64,000 nt of DNA from Altererythrobacter sp. Its GTDB lineage: Bacteria; Pseudomonadota; Alphaproteobacteria; Sphingomonadales; Sphingomonadaceae. Location: positions 186,001 to 250,000 of the forward strand of contig JAEULJ010000007.1 in NCBI GenBank assembly GCA_016793865.1, read 5' to 3'. Under the pieces are notes generated by a model. It was not told where the DNA came from. It did not search any database and saw nothing but the letters and a program-made list of their open reading frames with translations. The position numbers were made by a program, and so were the translations under genes. Below, piece after piece: positions 28,255 through 38,209 of the stretch (position 1 is the first letter of the stretch; each line of letters begins with the position of its first letter).

Positions 28255-29694
28255 CTAACGGAATGGTGGCTCGTTGAACGCCCTCAGCTTGCGGCTGTGC
28301 AGCCCATGCCCCTCCTCCCGCAGCAGGCGGCAGGCGGTCACGCCGATCTGGAGGTGCGCGGCGATCGCCTCCTCGTAGAATTTGTTGGCCTGGCCAGGCA
28401 GCTTGATCTCGCCGTGCAGCGGCTTGTCGCTGACGCACAGCAGCGTGCCGTAGGGCACCCGGAACCGGTAGCCCTGGCCGGCGATGGTCGCGCTTTCCAT
28501 GTCCACGCCGACCGCTCGGCTGAGGCTCATGCGCCGCGCGCTGCTGGTGTAGCGCAGCTCCCAGTTGCGATCGTCGGTGGTGACGACGGTGCCGGTGCGC
28601 ATCCGCTTCTTCAGATCGCTGCCGTGCTCGCCCGACACCATCTCCGCCGCCACGGCCAGCGCCTGTTGCACCTCCGCGATCGCGGGCAGGGGAATTTCGG
28701 GTGGCAGAACCGGGTCGAGCACGTGATCGTCGCGCAGATAGGCATGGGCGAGCACATAGTCGCCGATGCGCTGCGTGGGCCGCAGCCCGCCGCAATGCCC
28801 GATCATCAGCCATGCCTCCGGCCTCAGCACGGCGAGATGGTCGCAGATCGTCTTGGCGTTGGATGGGCCGACGCCGATATTCACCAGGGTGATCCCGCCG
28901 CGGCCTTCCCCGATCAGGTGGTAGGCCGGCATCTGATGGCGCCGCCAGGCCGTGTCGGAGAGTTGCCCGCGCGCGCTTTCCATGCGCTCGCTCAGCATCA
29001 ACCCACCCGCACCAGCCAGCGCGGAATAGCCGTTCTGGCCCAGCTGGCGTCCAGCCCAGTCAACGAATTCATCGACATAGCGGTGATAGTTGGTGAACAA
29101 TATGAAGCGCTGGAAATGCTCGGGCGCGGTGCCGGTGTAATGGGCCAGGCGGGCCAGGCTGAAATCGGTCCGCAAGCCGTCGAACAGCGAGAGCGGGATC
29201 GCTTCGTCCGGTCCGCCAAGTTCGATGCCATCGGCAAGCTCGTCGCCGATCAGGGCCAGTTCGGTGGAAGGGAAGTAGCGCGCGATCTCGTTGGGATCGA
29301 CGCCCGCCAGCTCCGCCCCCGCCTCGCCGTCGAGCACATAGGGGAAGGGGATCTCCTGTGTTGACTGGCCCACCTCGATGTCGACGGAATATGTCGCGGC
29401 GACCAGTTCGAGCTGTTCTGCCAGATAGTCGCGGAACAGAGCCGGACGGGTAATGGTGGTGGCGTAGAGGCCGGGCGCATTGAGCCGCCCGAAGGCGCGA
29501 CCGCGATTTTCGGGCTGTTCCCCGCCGCGATAGCGCAGGCGCAACTCGGGATAGGCGTAGGAGCCATCGCGCCGCCGCTCTGCCGACGGTAGCTTGCGGT
29601 CACGGCCGAAGGCCAGCACATCCTCGCGCAGCCGAGCGACGGCGGCCGTGTGAATGGTCTCCAGCTTGTCGATGATGGTATCGATCGAATCCAT
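28255..29694 (-). CDS. amn: AMP nucleosidase
   Basis: A 479-residue enzyme that hydrolyses AMP to adenine and ribose-5-phosphate and so controls adenylate levels. The N-terminal AMP nucleosidase domain (PELRLRY... RAFGRL) is followed by the nucleoside-phosphorylase-type domain with the phosphate/ribose loops (MIGHCGGLRPTQRIGDYVLAHAYLRDD, VDMESATIAGQGYRFRVPYGTLLCVSDKPLHGE). Length and domain order match Amn. It is not coupled to the rplI operon. Confidence 0.92.
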   Translation of the reverse strand: MDSIDTIIDKLETIHTAAVARLREDVLAFGRDRKLPSAERRRDGSYAYPELRLRYRGGEQPENRGRAFGRLNAPGLYATTITRPALFRDYLAEQLELVAATYSVDIEVGQSTQEIPFPYVLDGEAGAELAGVDPNEIARYFPSTELALIGDELADGIELGGPDEAIPLSLFDGLRTDFSLARLAHYTGTAPEHFQRFILFTNYHRYVDEFVDWAGRQLGQNGYSALAGAGGLMLSERMESARGQLSDTAWRRHQMPAYHLIGEGRGGITLVNIGVGPSNAKTICDHLAVLRPEAWLMIGHCGGLRPTQRIGDYVLAHAYLRDDHVLDPVLPPEIPLPAIAEVQQALAVAAEMVSGEHGSDLKKRMRTGTVVTTDDRNWELRYTSSARRMSLSRAVGVDMESATIAGQGYRFRVPYGTLLCVSDKPLHGEIKLPGQANKFYEEAIAAHLQIGVTACRLLREEGHGLHSRKLRAFNEPPFR

Positions 29695-29757
29695 GAGGCT
29701 CCTTTATCCGCAGCTCTGTTCTGGTGTCATGACGCCCTGCCACGGCGTGGCGCATTT

Positions 29758-29794
29758 GTAAAAAGGGCGCGGGAAGCCGAAGCCGCCCGCGCCC
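29758..29794 (-). terminator. Rho-independent terminator of rpsF-rpsR-rplI
   Basis: A 9-base stem GGGCGCGGG (29765-29773) with CCCGCGCCC (29786-29794), followed on the minus strand by TTTTTA: a textbook terminator 28 bases after the rplI stop. Confidence 0.8.
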
Positions 29795-29821
29795 TGAATT
29801 GCGTTGGAAGATAGCTGCGGC

Positions 29822-30433
29822 TTACGCGGCGGCATCCTCTTCGCGCTCGAACAGCTCGGCAGGGATTTCGCCCGGCTCCATGTTCGGATCGATGCGCGCG
29901 GCATCGGCCTGCTCTTCCGCCGCCGCCTGGTCGTCGGCGAACATCTGCGCGAGCACGTCGACGCCCTGGCGCTGCAGCTCGGCCTCGTCGTCCGAGCGGG
30001 CGACATTGGCCTTCACCTTGACGTGCACCTCCGGGTGCAGCGCCACGGTCACCTCGTGCATGCCGATCGCCTTGATCGGGTGGCCCAGGATGACCTGCCG
30101 CTTGTCGACGTCGAAGCCCTGCTCCTTGAGGCCCGCGACGATGTCGCGCTGGCTGACCGAGCCGTAGAGCTGGCCGGCGTTCGAGGACGAGCGGATCAGC
30201 ACGACCTCGGCGCCGTCGACCTTCTTGCCGTCGGTTTCGGCGGTCGCGCGGCGGGCGGCGTTGTCCTTCTCCAGCCGCTCGCGATTGGCCTCGAAGACCT
30301 TGCGGTTGGCGTCGTTGGCGCGCAGCGCCTTCTTCTGCGGGAGCAGGAAGTTGCGGGCGTAGCCGTCCTTGACGGAAACGACATCGCCGATGGTGCCCAG
30401 CTTCTCGATGCGTTCGAGGAGGATGATATCCAT
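29822..30433 (-). CDS. rplI: 50S ribosomal protein L9
   Basis: A 203-residue L9 with the N-terminal rRNA-binding domain ([13 protein letters not shown]... [12 protein letters not shown]), a long connecting helix, the C-terminal domain ([22 protein letters not shown]) and a non-conserved acidic tail (about 40 residues, ending [10 protein letters not shown]). Third gene of the S6-S18-L9 operon. Confidence 0.96.
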   Translation of the reverse strand: MDIILLERIEKLGTIGDVVSVKDGYARNFLLPQKKALRANDANRKVFEANRERLEKDNAARRATAETDGKKVDGAEVVLIRSSSNAGQLYGSVSQRDIVAGLKEQGFDVDKRQVILGHPIKAIGMHEVTVALHPEVHVKVKANVARSDDEAELQRQGVDVLAQMFADDQAAAEEQADAARIDPNMEPGEIPAELFEREEDAAA

Positions 30434-30446
30434 GTCGTCTCTCCCC

Positions 30447-30671
30447 TTACTTCACGATGTACGGCAGGAGGCCGATCTGACGCGAGCGCTTGATCGCCTG
30501 GGCGAGCTCGCGCTGCTTCTTGGCGCTGACGGCGGTGATGCGGCTGGGAACGATCTTGCCACGCTCGGACACGAAGCCCTGGAGCAGGCGCACGTCCTTG
30601 TAGTCGATCTTGGGCGCGTCCTTCCCGGCGAAGGGGCAGGACTTGCGGCGGCGGAAAAACGGGCGGGCCAT
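30447..30671 (-). CDS. rpsR: 30S ribosomal protein S18
   Basis: A 74-residue S18 ([52 protein letters not shown]). Its ATG shares one base with the S6 stop (TGATG), so the pair is coupled, fitting the S6-S18 heterodimer. Confidence 0.97.
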   Translation of the reverse strand: MARPFFRRRKSCPFAGKDAPKIDYKDVRLLQGFVSERGKIVPSRITAVSAKKQRELAQAIKRSRQIGLLPYIVK

Positions 30672-31036
30672 CAGTCGCGCTCCTCGCGGGCTTCACGGCG
30701 CTTACGATCGCGCTCGTTCTTGCGCATCATCACGCTCGGGCCGCTCTCGTGCTCGTCGACACGGATGGTCAGGTAGCGGATGACGTCTTCGTTGATGCGG
30801 GTCTGGCGCTCGAGCTCTGCCACGACGGCGCCGGGGCCCTCGATGTTGAGCATCACGTAATGCGCCTTGCGGTTGCGATCGATCTTGTAGGCGAGGTTCT
30901 TGAGGCCCCAGGTCTCCGTCTTGGTGACCTTGCCCTTGTTCGCTTCCACGATCTCGGTCGCGGTGGCGGCCAGCTGATCGACCTGAGCCTGGCTCAAATC
31001 CTGGCGCGCCAGAAAGACATGCTCGTAAAGAGCCAT
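30671..31036 (-). CDS. rpsF: 30S ribosomal protein S6
   Basis: A 121-residue S6 ([64 protein letters not shown]). The tail of about 20 residues is basic and ends EAREERD. In E. coli RimK extends an EE end with glutamates; a rimK gene is 3 kb away here, but the terminal residue is Asp. I chose ATG 31036 with TTTCCG-less context; the frame upstream is not S6-like. Confidence 0.96.
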   Translation of the reverse strand: MALYEHVFLARQDLSQAQVDQLAATATEIVEANKGKVTKTETWGLKNLAYKIDRNRKAHYVMLNIEGPGAVVAELERQTRINEDVIRYLTIRVDEHESGPSVMMRKNERDRKRREAREERD

Positions 31037-31227
31037 GTTTCCGGTCCTTGCTTTCATGGCCGATCGCTGGCTGATCCGCGGGATTGCGGGGCCCCTCCGG
31101 CTTTCTTCGGATCCTCCGGCGGGCGGAGGAAGCGGGCCACATAGCGGGGGCGACAGGAAAAGCAAGCCTTGCGAGCGGGGGACGCCCGAGGCAGGGCGCG
31201 GCTGACCCAGGTAAATGAGGACAACGC

Positions 31228-32172
31228 ATGCCCGGCGGATTGGTAGCCCTGCTCGACGACGTCGCGGTGATCGCCCGGGCCGCCGCCGCCTCGCTCGACG
31301 ACGTGGGCATGGCGGCGGGCAGGGCCGGCTCGAAGGCCGCCGGCGTGGTGATAGACGATACCGCGGTCACGCCGACCTATGTCACGGGGCTCGATCCGGC
31401 GCGGGAGCTGCCCCTGATCGCGAAGATCACCGTGGGCAGCCTCAGGAACAAGCTGCTGATCCTGCTGCCTCTGGCCATTGTTCTGAGCGAGTTCCTGCCC
31501 TGGGCCATTACCCCGCTGCTGATGATCGGCGGCGCCTTTCTATGCTATGAAGGTGCAGAAAAGCTGGTCGAAAAGCTCGGCGGGGAGCGGCACGGGAAGA
31601 CGCTGGAGGACCAGATCGCCGATCCGGCAGCCTTCGAGAAGGAACGTGTCGCGGGCGCGATCCGCACCGATCTGATCCTTTCGGCCGAGATCATGGCGAT
31701 CACGCTCAGCGAAGTGGCCACCGAAAGCCTCACGACGCGCTTCGGCGTGCTTGCCCTCGTGGGCGTGGTCATCACCGTCATGGTCTACGGCGCGGTGGCC
31801 CTGATCGTGAAGATGGACGATGTGGGCTTGCGGCTGGCAAGGGGACGCCTGAGCGCCTTGCGCGGTGTCGGGCGGGGCCTGGTGTCTGCGATGCCGGTGC
31901 TTCTCGTGGTGTTATCCGTGGTGGGGACGGCCGCGATGCTATGGGTGGGTGGTGGCATTATCATCCACGGGCTTGAGGAACTCGGATGGGGTGTTCCGGC
32001 GCATTGGGTCGAAGCGGCGCGACAATGGGTATCGTTGAACGCTGGCGCGCTGGGCGGCGTGCTCGGCTGGGCCGTGGGCGCGCTTGTTTCGACGCTATTC
32101 GGGCTTGTGCTGGGTGTCGCGCTCGCCTTCGCCGTTCACAAGTTTCCGCGCCCTCGGGCGACCGCCTCCTGA
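31228..32172 (+). CDS. DUF808 (YedI-type) inner-membrane protein
   Basis: A 314-residue polytopic protein. The N-terminus [25 protein letters not shown] is the DUF808 signature; about 6-7 hydrophobic segments follow ([51 protein letters not shown] and others). Function is unknown. The next gene starts 116 bases downstream on the same strand. Confidence 0.88.
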   Translation: MPGGLVALLDDVAVIARAAAASLDDVGMAAGRAGSKAAGVVIDDTAVTPTYVTGLDPARELPLIAKITVGSLRNKLLILLPLAIVLSEFLPWAITPLLMIGGAFLCYEGAEKLVEKLGGERHGKTLEDQIADPAAFEKERVAGAIRTDLILSAEIMAITLSEVATESLTTRFGVLALVGVVITVMVYGAVALIVKMDDVGLRLARGRLSALRGVGRGLVSAMPVLLVVLSVVGTAAMLWVGGGIIIHGLEELGWGVPAHWVEAARQWVSLNAGALGGVLGWAVGALVSTLFGLVLGVALAFAVHKFPRPRATAS

Positions 32173-32288
32173 GGTTTGCGGGGAAGGCAATTTTCGCTTG
32201 CTCCTCCGAGCGTAACTTGAGAGGATTTGCGCTGTTGCTACCCCGCTGGCCGGCTGCGGCGCGAGGGCGACGAGAGAGGAACGCGACC

Positions 32289-33980
32289 TTGGGGATCGGC
32301 CGGCTGCTTCTTCTGCTCGCGGTAATGCTGTCGTTCGCCTCCGGTCCGGCCGCGGCCGCGCCTGCCGCCAGCCCTTTCCTTGCACTGGCGGATGCGGCCT
32401 GCACGGCAGGTGGGGACAGCGTGGAGGCCGCATTTGCGGTCGATGAATCCAGCCTGGACTGCGGCCCAAACCGCTTCGACCGGCGCGAACGCTTCGCCCG
32501 GGCCCGTGTGGAACTCGCCAAGGGCGGGGTGGTGCCCGCCGGCAGGCTGATCTGGCAGACCAACCCGACGGGCTTCGATTCGATGCTGGTCCGGCTCGAC
32601 TATGCCGACGGTACGCAGCGCCTGGTCGATGTCGATGCCCAGATGGCGGTGCGCAACTGGGATGCGAACGGGACGTTTTGGGTGCCGGTACAGCAGCGTG
32701 GCGCCCCGCTGACGGCGGTGGATGTGGTGGTGGAGCGGCCGAATTCACGGGCGGTGTTCACGCGCATGACGCTGTCGAGCCTGAAGGACGCATCGCGGGC
32801 CAATCACAACCGCCAGCTCCTCTACATGCTGCTGTGCGGAATCCTCCTCGTACCGATCATCTACGATCTGTTGTTCTATCGCATCCTGGGTGCGCGCTTC
32901 CTGCTCTGGCATCTGGCGATGGCGGTGGGCACGCTGCTCTACACCTTGTTCAGTTCGGGCATGGTGATGGTGATGGCGCCGGACATTCCCAGCTTCGTGC
33001 GCCACTGCGGGAGCTGGCTGGCGATCTCATTGACGATGATGGGAACGGTGCGCTTTTCGTTCTCGATCCTGGAGGAGGGCATGGTCAGCAGACCCGTGCG
33101 CCGCTTCCTGAACTACGCGGTGCTGGCCAACATCGTGATCGCGTTCCTGCTCCCGTTCGAGTTCGAGGCGCTAAGAATGCTGGCGACGGACCTCTACGTC
33201 ATCAGCGTTCTGCCGATCATCGGGGGCATGGCGGTGCTGCTGGGAATCGCGACCCTGCGCGACAGCCGCGTTGCACTGTTCCTGTCCGCTGCCTTCGGCG
33301 GGCTGATGGTCGCCGGAACCGCGCAGGTGCTTGCGGTGCTGGACTTGTTCCCGCGCTCCGATGGCTTCGACGAAGCGTTGTATGCCGCGCTCGTCATACT
33401 GGTGCTCGGCTCCTTCGCGGCGGTGGGAGACCGCTTCCTCGTCATCAAGGCGGAGCGTGATCACGCCCGCGTCACCGCGCGCAAGCTGGGCGCGATGGCC
33501 AATACGGATGGTCTGACCGGCCTGCTCAACCGGCGCGCTTTCGACCAGTCGCGGCGCCTCGGCCGTGGCCTCGGCCTCCTCATCGCCGATATCGACCGAT
33601 TCAAGGCCATCAACGATACCTACGGACACCAGCGGGGCGACGCAGTGCTGTGTCATGCCGCGCGGACCATCGAAGGTGCCGTGCGCGCCCTGGGCGGGGG
33701 GGAGGTATATCGCCTGGGCGGAGAGGAATTCGCGATCCTGACGCCCGCCGTCACGCGCCAGCAACTCGACGCTGCGGCCGAGGCGATACGCGTGGCGATC
33801 GATGAAGGCGCGCAGGGGCCGGACGCTTACGACATGCCGGAGATCACGATCAGCGTCGGGGCCGTGCAGGGCGAGGGGCAGCTGATGCATGTCGCCTTCG
33901 CGGAGGCCGACGGGGCGCTCTATCGGGCCAAGGAAGGCGGCCGCAACCGCTGCGTGATCGCCGAAGGCCCGGTGGATTAA
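32289..33980 (+). CDS. Membrane diguanylate cyclase with 7TM and periplasmic sensor domain
   Basis: About 563 residues: signal peptide, a periplasmic 7TMR-DISM-type domain (about 20-165), seven membrane helices (about 175-385) and a C-terminal GGDEF domain (about 400-560) with the active RLGGEEFAIL and the substrate segment DIDRFKAINDTYGHQRGD. It should make cyclic di-GMP in response to an outside signal. The RxxD inhibitory site normally 5 residues before GG(D/E)EF is absent (GGGEVY). The start TTG 32289 has AGAGGA upstream; ATG 32325 is an alternative. The open frame further 5' overlaps the DUF808 gene and is spurious. Confidence 0.85.
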   Translation: MGIGRLLLLLAVMLSFASGPAAAAPAASPFLALADAACTAGGDSVEAAFAVDESSLDCGPNRFDRRERFARARVELAKGGVVPAGRLIWQTNPTGFDSMLVRLDYADGTQRLVDVDAQMAVRNWDANGTFWVPVQQRGAPLTAVDVVVERPNSRAVFTRMTLSSLKDASRANHNRQLLYMLLCGILLVPIIYDLLFYRILGARFLLWHLAMAVGTLLYTLFSSGMVMVMAPDIPSFVRHCGSWLAISLTMMGTVRFSFSILEEGMVSRPVRRFLNYAVLANIVIAFLLPFEFEALRMLATDLYVISVLPIIGGMAVLLGIATLRDSRVALFLSAAFGGLMVAGTAQVLAVLDLFPRSDGFDEALYAALVILVLGSFAAVGDRFLVIKAERDHARVTARKLGAMANTDGLTGLLNRRAFDQSRRLGRGLGLLIADIDRFKAINDTYGHQRGDAVLCHAARTIEGAVRALGGGEVYRLGGEEFAILTPAVTRQQLDAAAEAIRVAIDEGAQGPDAYDMPEITISVGAVQGEGQLMHVAFAEADGALYRAKEGGRNRCVIAEGPVD

Positions 33981-35413
33981 CCCGCTGGATCGAGGCGCGA
34001 GAGGATATCGCGCGCGAACAGCCCCAGGCTGTCGTCCCGCGCGCCCATCACAACGATGCGGTCTTCCGGGCGGGCGAGGGCGACCAGCCGCTCTCCCGCC
34101 GCCGCGCGTTCGGGAACATGCTCGGCGTTGCCGCCGCCCGCTTCGATCAGGCTCACGATCCGTGCGCTCCCCTCGCTGCGATCCACGGTGCCGCCGAAAT
34201 AGACCGGGTCGCAGAGCAACACCCGGTCTTCGGCATCCAGTTCGCGAGCGAAGGTTTCCGCGAGTTCGGCGCCCATCTGCCGCAGCGGCCCGTAGCCATG
34301 AGGCTGGAAGAAGGCGAGGACACGCCCGGGATGCGCCTTGAGCGTCCGCAGGGTGGCGGCGCATTTGTCCGGGTTATGGGCGAAATCGTCGATGACCGTG
34401 ATGCCCGAGCGGCTCGTGCCGACGATCTCGAACCGGCGCGCGAGACCCTGGTAATCGGCCAGGTGCCGCACGGCAGTCGCCACCGGCACGCCGGCCGCCG
34501 CCGCGCCGGCGATGGCCGCGAGCGCATTGGCGAGATTGTGCCGGCCGGGCAGGGGCAGCCGAAGCGCATGTTCGCTGCCGTCGTGCCGGTCCACGATCAA
34601 CGCCGCCTGGCGCGCGGGAAGGTCGGCGATGCTGCCAGGCACCACGCCGATCTGCGCGCGCGCTTCGTCTATCGCGAAGGTGATGGCCTTGTCCGCGTGT
34701 GGAAGCAGCGCCAGCGCCTCGGCATCGTCGGCATTGATCACGGCGATGCGGCTGCGGGCGAGATAGGCAGCGAAGAGCGCCCGCAGCTCATCCATGCCCA
34801 TGTGATCGAGGCTGACATTGAGCAGCACGCCGATGGCCGGGCGATAGAGCGCGATGGAGCCGTCGCTCTCGTCCACTTCGCTGACGTAGAGGGCGCGTCC
34901 GCCCGCGAGCGCGCTGGCCACCGTATTGTCCGGGGTGGCGAAGTTCTTCATCACCGCGCCGTTCATGATGGTGGGTTTGCGCCCGGCGGCGTGGAGGATC
35001 CAGCCGAGCATTCCGGTCACGGTGGATTTTCCGCTGGTTCCGGCCACCGCGATTCCCGCACCGGCGGTGTTGAACAGGATCGAGTTGAGCTGCGCGCGTG
35101 TGAGGCGCAGGCAGCCGAGCTGCGAGGCGCGGGCGATCTCCGGCACGCTGTCTTCCACCGCGGCGCTGGCCACCACTATCTGGTCCGGCGAGACGATCCC
35201 GCTGCCGTCCTGCGGATGCAGCATGAAGCCCTCGCGTTCCAGGGCGGCGAACTTCTCGGGCGTGCGGCCCTGGTCGCGGCTCCGGTCCGAGCCCGCGATC
35301 CGCGCCCCGCGAGCCTTGAGAATCTGCGCCAGCGGCAGCATTCCCGAGCCGCCGATGCCCACGAAGAAGAATGGGCGCTCGAGCAGCGCTTCGGGAGTGG
35401 GGAAATCGCTCAT
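33977..35413 (-). CDS. mpl: MurC/Mpl-type Mur ligase
   Basis: A 478-residue Mur ligase with the N-terminal Rossmann motif FVGIGGSGMLPLAQIL (about 17-32), the ATP loop VAGTSGKSTVTGMLG, ligase motifs SEVDESDGSI and NVSLDHMGMDEL, and the C-terminal DDFAHNPDKCAATL. It differs enough from MurC that a recycling ligase of the Mpl type (joining tripeptide to UDP-MurNAc) is more likely. It is divergent from an LD-carboxypeptidase gene, which fits cell-wall recycling. The symbol is tentative. Confidence 0.75.
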   Translation of the reverse strand: MSDFPTPEALLERPFFFVGIGGSGMLPLAQILKARGARIAGSDRSRDQGRTPEKFAALEREGFMLHPQDGSGIVSPDQIVVASAAVEDSVPEIARASQLGCLRLTRAQLNSILFNTAGAGIAVAGTSGKSTVTGMLGWILHAAGRKPTIMNGAVMKNFATPDNTVASALAGGRALYVSEVDESDGSIALYRPAIGVLLNVSLDHMGMDELRALFAAYLARSRIAVINADDAEALALLPHADKAITFAIDEARAQIGVVPGSIADLPARQAALIVDRHDGSEHALRLPLPGRHNLANALAAIAGAAAAGVPVATAVRHLADYQGLARRFEIVGTSRSGITVIDDFAHNPDKCAATLRTLKAHPGRVLAFFQPHGYGPLRQMGAELAETFARELDAEDRVLLCDPVYFGGTVDRSEGSARIVSLIEAGGGNAEHVPERAAAGERLVALARPEDRIVVMGARDDSLGLFARDILSRLDPAG

Positions 35414-35462
35414 CGGGCGGGGCGCTATGGCGTTGCGGCCCCGCTGGCAAGTTCGCTAGGGT

Positions 35463-36299
35463 GTGCCGGTGACGACCCGCATAGCCATCTGCGCGCCAGC
35501 GACGCCCATGACGCGCGAACTGGCCGCCGCGGTTGTCACGCTTGCGGCGGCGGAGTTTCCCCGGCTCGAACTCGCGTTTCACGAACAATGCTTCGTGGCG
35601 GAAGGGCATTTTGCCGGATCCGATGCCGTGCGCCTCGCCGCCTTCCTGGAGTGCGCGAACGATCCAGGCAGCGATGCAGTATGGTTCGCCAAGGGTGGCT
35701 ATGGCTCCAACCGCCTGCTGCCGGGCGCGATCGACGGGTTGGGATCTGCGGCGAGGGATAAATCCTATCTCGGCTATTCGGACACCGGCTTCCTGCTCGG
35801 CGCCCTCTATCGCGCCGGGATCGGGCGCCCGGTTCATGCGTCCATGCCGACCGACATCAGGCGAACGGATGGCGCGGTGGCGGTGCGTCGCAGCCTCGCC
35901 TGGCTGGCTGGAGACGCCAGCGGGCTGGAGCCGGGCGGCGACACGCACCCCGTCGCCGCGTTCAATCTCACCACGCTTGCCATGCTGGCGGGCACGCGCT
36001 TCATGCCCGATCTTGCCGGCCACGTGCTGCTGGTGGAGGAATGCGCCGAACATCTCTACGCCATCGACCGGCTGTTCTTTCACATCACCGCCCTGCTGCC
36101 GGGGCTGGCCGGGCTGCGGCTGGGCGAGACGACCGATGTCCCCGCGAACGACCGGCCCTTCGGCGCCGATGCGGAGGAGATCGCGCGCGACTGGTGCGGA
36201 CGCAGCGGCATTCCCTGGCTGGGGCGTGCCGCCATCGGCCACAGCGCGGGCAATCATGTCGTGCCCTTCGGCCTTGCCCCCTCGGCACGTGGCGCATAA
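35463..36299 (+). CDS. ldcA: S66 LD-carboxypeptidase
   Basis: A 278-residue serine peptidase that removes D-Ala from L,D-linked murein tetrapeptides. The family sequence is clear: the early ICAPATPM, the WFAKGGYGSNRLL block, the nucleophile region YLGYSDTGFLLGAL, and the later HSAGNH. Start is GTG 35463 (or GTG 35469). The start is 49 bases from the divergent Mur ligase gene, so both share one promoter region. Confidence 0.82.
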   Translation: MPVTTRIAICAPATPMTRELAAAVVTLAAAEFPRLELAFHEQCFVAEGHFAGSDAVRLAAFLECANDPGSDAVWFAKGGYGSNRLLPGAIDGLGSAARDKSYLGYSDTGFLLGALYRAGIGRPVHASMPTDIRRTDGAVAVRRSLAWLAGDASGLEPGGDTHPVAAFNLTTLAMLAGTRFMPDLAGHVLLVEECAEHLYAIDRLFFHITALLPGLAGLRLGETTDVPANDRPFGADAEEIARDWCGRSGIPWLGRAAIGHSAGNHVVPFGLAPSARGA

Positions 36300-36326
36300 G
36301 CCGCCGCGCGACTTGAGGAGAGAGCG

Positions 36327-37265
36327 ATGAAAGCCTTCGTCTTCCCTGGCCAGGGGAGCCAGAAGATCGGCATGGGCGCCGATCTTGCCGCCGCCAGCGG
36401 CAATGCCCGCGATGTCTTTGCCGAGGTCGACGATGCGCTGTCGCTCAAGCTGTCGGCGGTGATGCGCGAAGGGCCGGAGGATCTGCTCACCCTGACCGAG
36501 AACGCCCAGCCCGCGATAATGGCCAATGCCATCGCCACGTTGCGAGTGCTGGAGCGCGATTTCGGCATGACCCTGGCCGACAGCGCAGGCGCCGTCGCTG
36601 GGCATTCCCTGGGCGAATACACGGCGCTGTGCGCGGTGGGTGCGTTCTCGCTGGCCGATACGGCCCGCCTGCTCAAGCTGCGCGGGTCTGCGATGCAGGC
36701 GGCGGTCCCCGTGGGCATCGGCGCGATGGCGGCGCTGCTCGGGGCCGATATCGACAAGGCTGGCGCGCTCGCCGAGGCAGCGGCGCAAGGGCAGGTGTGC
36801 GAGGTCGCCAACGACAACGATCCCACGCAGGTTGTCATTTCCGGCCATCTCGAGGCCATCGACCGCGCGATCGAACTGGCCAAAGACCACGGCATCAAGC
36901 GCGGCATCAAGCTGCCGGTATCGGCACCCTTCCACTGTTCGCTGATGCAGCCCGCCGCCGATCGCATGGCCGAGGCGTTGGGCGAGCTGCCGCCCGGCGC
37001 GCTTGCCGTGCCGCTGTACGCCAACGTCACCGCCGCGCGCGTCATCGATCCCGAGGAGGAGCGGGCGCTGCTGGTCCGGCAGGTCACCGGCCGCGTCCGC
37101 TGGCGCGAGAGCGTATTGGCGATGGCCGAGGGCGGCGCGGACCATTTCGTAGAGCTGGGCGGCAAGGTTCTGGGCCCGATGATCGGCCGCATCTCGCCCG
37201 GTGTCGCCACGACCAGCCTTGTCACGATGGATGACCTGGAAGCCTTCGCGAAGGAGCACGCCTGA
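36327..37265 (+). CDS. fabD: Malonyl-CoA-acyl carrier protein transacylase
   Basis: A 312-residue enzyme loading malonyl groups on ACP. Signature FVFPGQGSQKIGMG at the N-terminus and the catalytic Ser in AGHSLGEYTALC, plus SAPFHCSLM with the catalytic His. GAGGAGAGAG precedes the ATG. It overlaps fabG by 1 base (TGATG). acpP and fabF, which often follow, are not present. Confidence 0.95.
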   Translation: MKAFVFPGQGSQKIGMGADLAAASGNARDVFAEVDDALSLKLSAVMREGPEDLLTLTENAQPAIMANAIATLRVLERDFGMTLADSAGAVAGHSLGEYTALCAVGAFSLADTARLLKLRGSAMQAAVPVGIGAMAALLGADIDKAGALAEAAAQGQVCEVANDNDPTQVVISGHLEAIDRAIELAKDHGIKRGIKLPVSAPFHCSLMQPAADRMAEALGELPPGALAVPLYANVTAARVIDPEEERALLVRQVTGRVRWRESVLAMAEGGADHFVELGGKVLGPMIGRISPGVATTSLVTMDDLEAFAKEHA

Positions 37266-38017
37266 TGTTCGACCTTACCGGAATGACCGCTCTCGTGACC
37301 GGCGCCAGCGGAGGGATCGGCTCGGCGATCGCCCGGGCGCTGGCGGGGCAGGGGGCGCGGCTGGCGCTGTCGGGCTCGAACGGAGCCAAGCTGCGCGCCT
37401 TCCGCGAGCAGCTCAACTCGGAGATCGGGGGCGATCATGTCGAGATCACCTGCGATCTTTCCAACACCGCGCAGGTGGAGGAGCTGATCCCCGCCACGGT
37501 CGATACGCTCGGCAAGATCGACATCCTCGTCAACAACGCCGGGGTCACCCGCGACAACTTGGCCATGCGGATGAAGGACGAGGAATGGGATGACGTGATC
37601 CGCATCAATCTCGAGGCCGCGTTCCGGCTGATGCGTGCCGCCGCGCGGCCGATGATGAAGGCCCGCCATGGCCGCATCGTGACCATCACCAGCGTTGTCG
37701 GCGCGACGGGCAACCCGGGCCAGATGAACTATGCCGCCGCCAAGGCCGGGTTGACGGGCATGACCAAGAGCCTCGCGCAGGAGCTGGCCAGCCGCGGCAT
37801 CACCGCCAATTGCGTGGCCCCCGGGTTCATCCGCACGGCCATGACCGACGTGCTGCCGGAGGCGCAGAAGGAGGCCCTCAATGCGCGCATCCCGGCGGGC
37901 CGCATGGGCGAGGGCGAGGAGATCGGCGCCGCGGTGGCGTTTCTCGCCAGCAGGGAAGCTGCCTACGTCACCGGCCAGACGCTGCACGTGAACGGCGGCA
38001 TGGCGATGCTGGGCTGA
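37265..38017 (+). CDS. fabG: 3-oxoacyl-ACP reductase
   Basis: A 250-residue short-chain dehydrogenase: NADPH site TGASGGIGSAIA (about 14-25), NNAG, catalytic Ser in ITSVVGATGNPGQ, and YAAAKAGL with Tyr/Lys. It reduces beta-ketoacyl-ACP in fatty-acid elongation. Coupled to fabD by TGATG. Confidence 0.95.
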   Translation: MFDLTGMTALVTGASGGIGSAIARALAGQGARLALSGSNGAKLRAFREQLNSEIGGDHVEITCDLSNTAQVEELIPATVDTLGKIDILVNNAGVTRDNLAMRMKDEEWDDVIRINLEAAFRLMRAAARPMMKARHGRIVTITSVVGATGNPGQMNYAAAKAGLTGMTKSLAQELASRGITANCVAPGFIRTAMTDVLPEAQKEALNARIPAGRMGEGEEIGAAVAFLASREAAYVTGQTLHVNGGMAMLG

Positions 38018-38209
38018 TCCGGCGCCGCGGATGCGATGTGGGGAGCGTGCCGCGCGTCCCGCAGGCCGATTATCCCCAAGGAATCGGACCGCTCTCGCCT
38101 ACGAGCTTGCCCGTGGTGGCGGCCCCGCTACGGTGATTGTCCGTATTCCGGCGCTTGAAGGGGCGATTCCGGCCCTTTGTGCGCCTTTGTCGAGGGCTTG
38201 GACACACCC

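Noticed and set aside
34788..37259. 823-codon minus-strand frame over the LD-carboxypeptidase and fabD
   Set aside because: Antisense to two recognisable genes; rich in His/Arg/Gln, no motifs.
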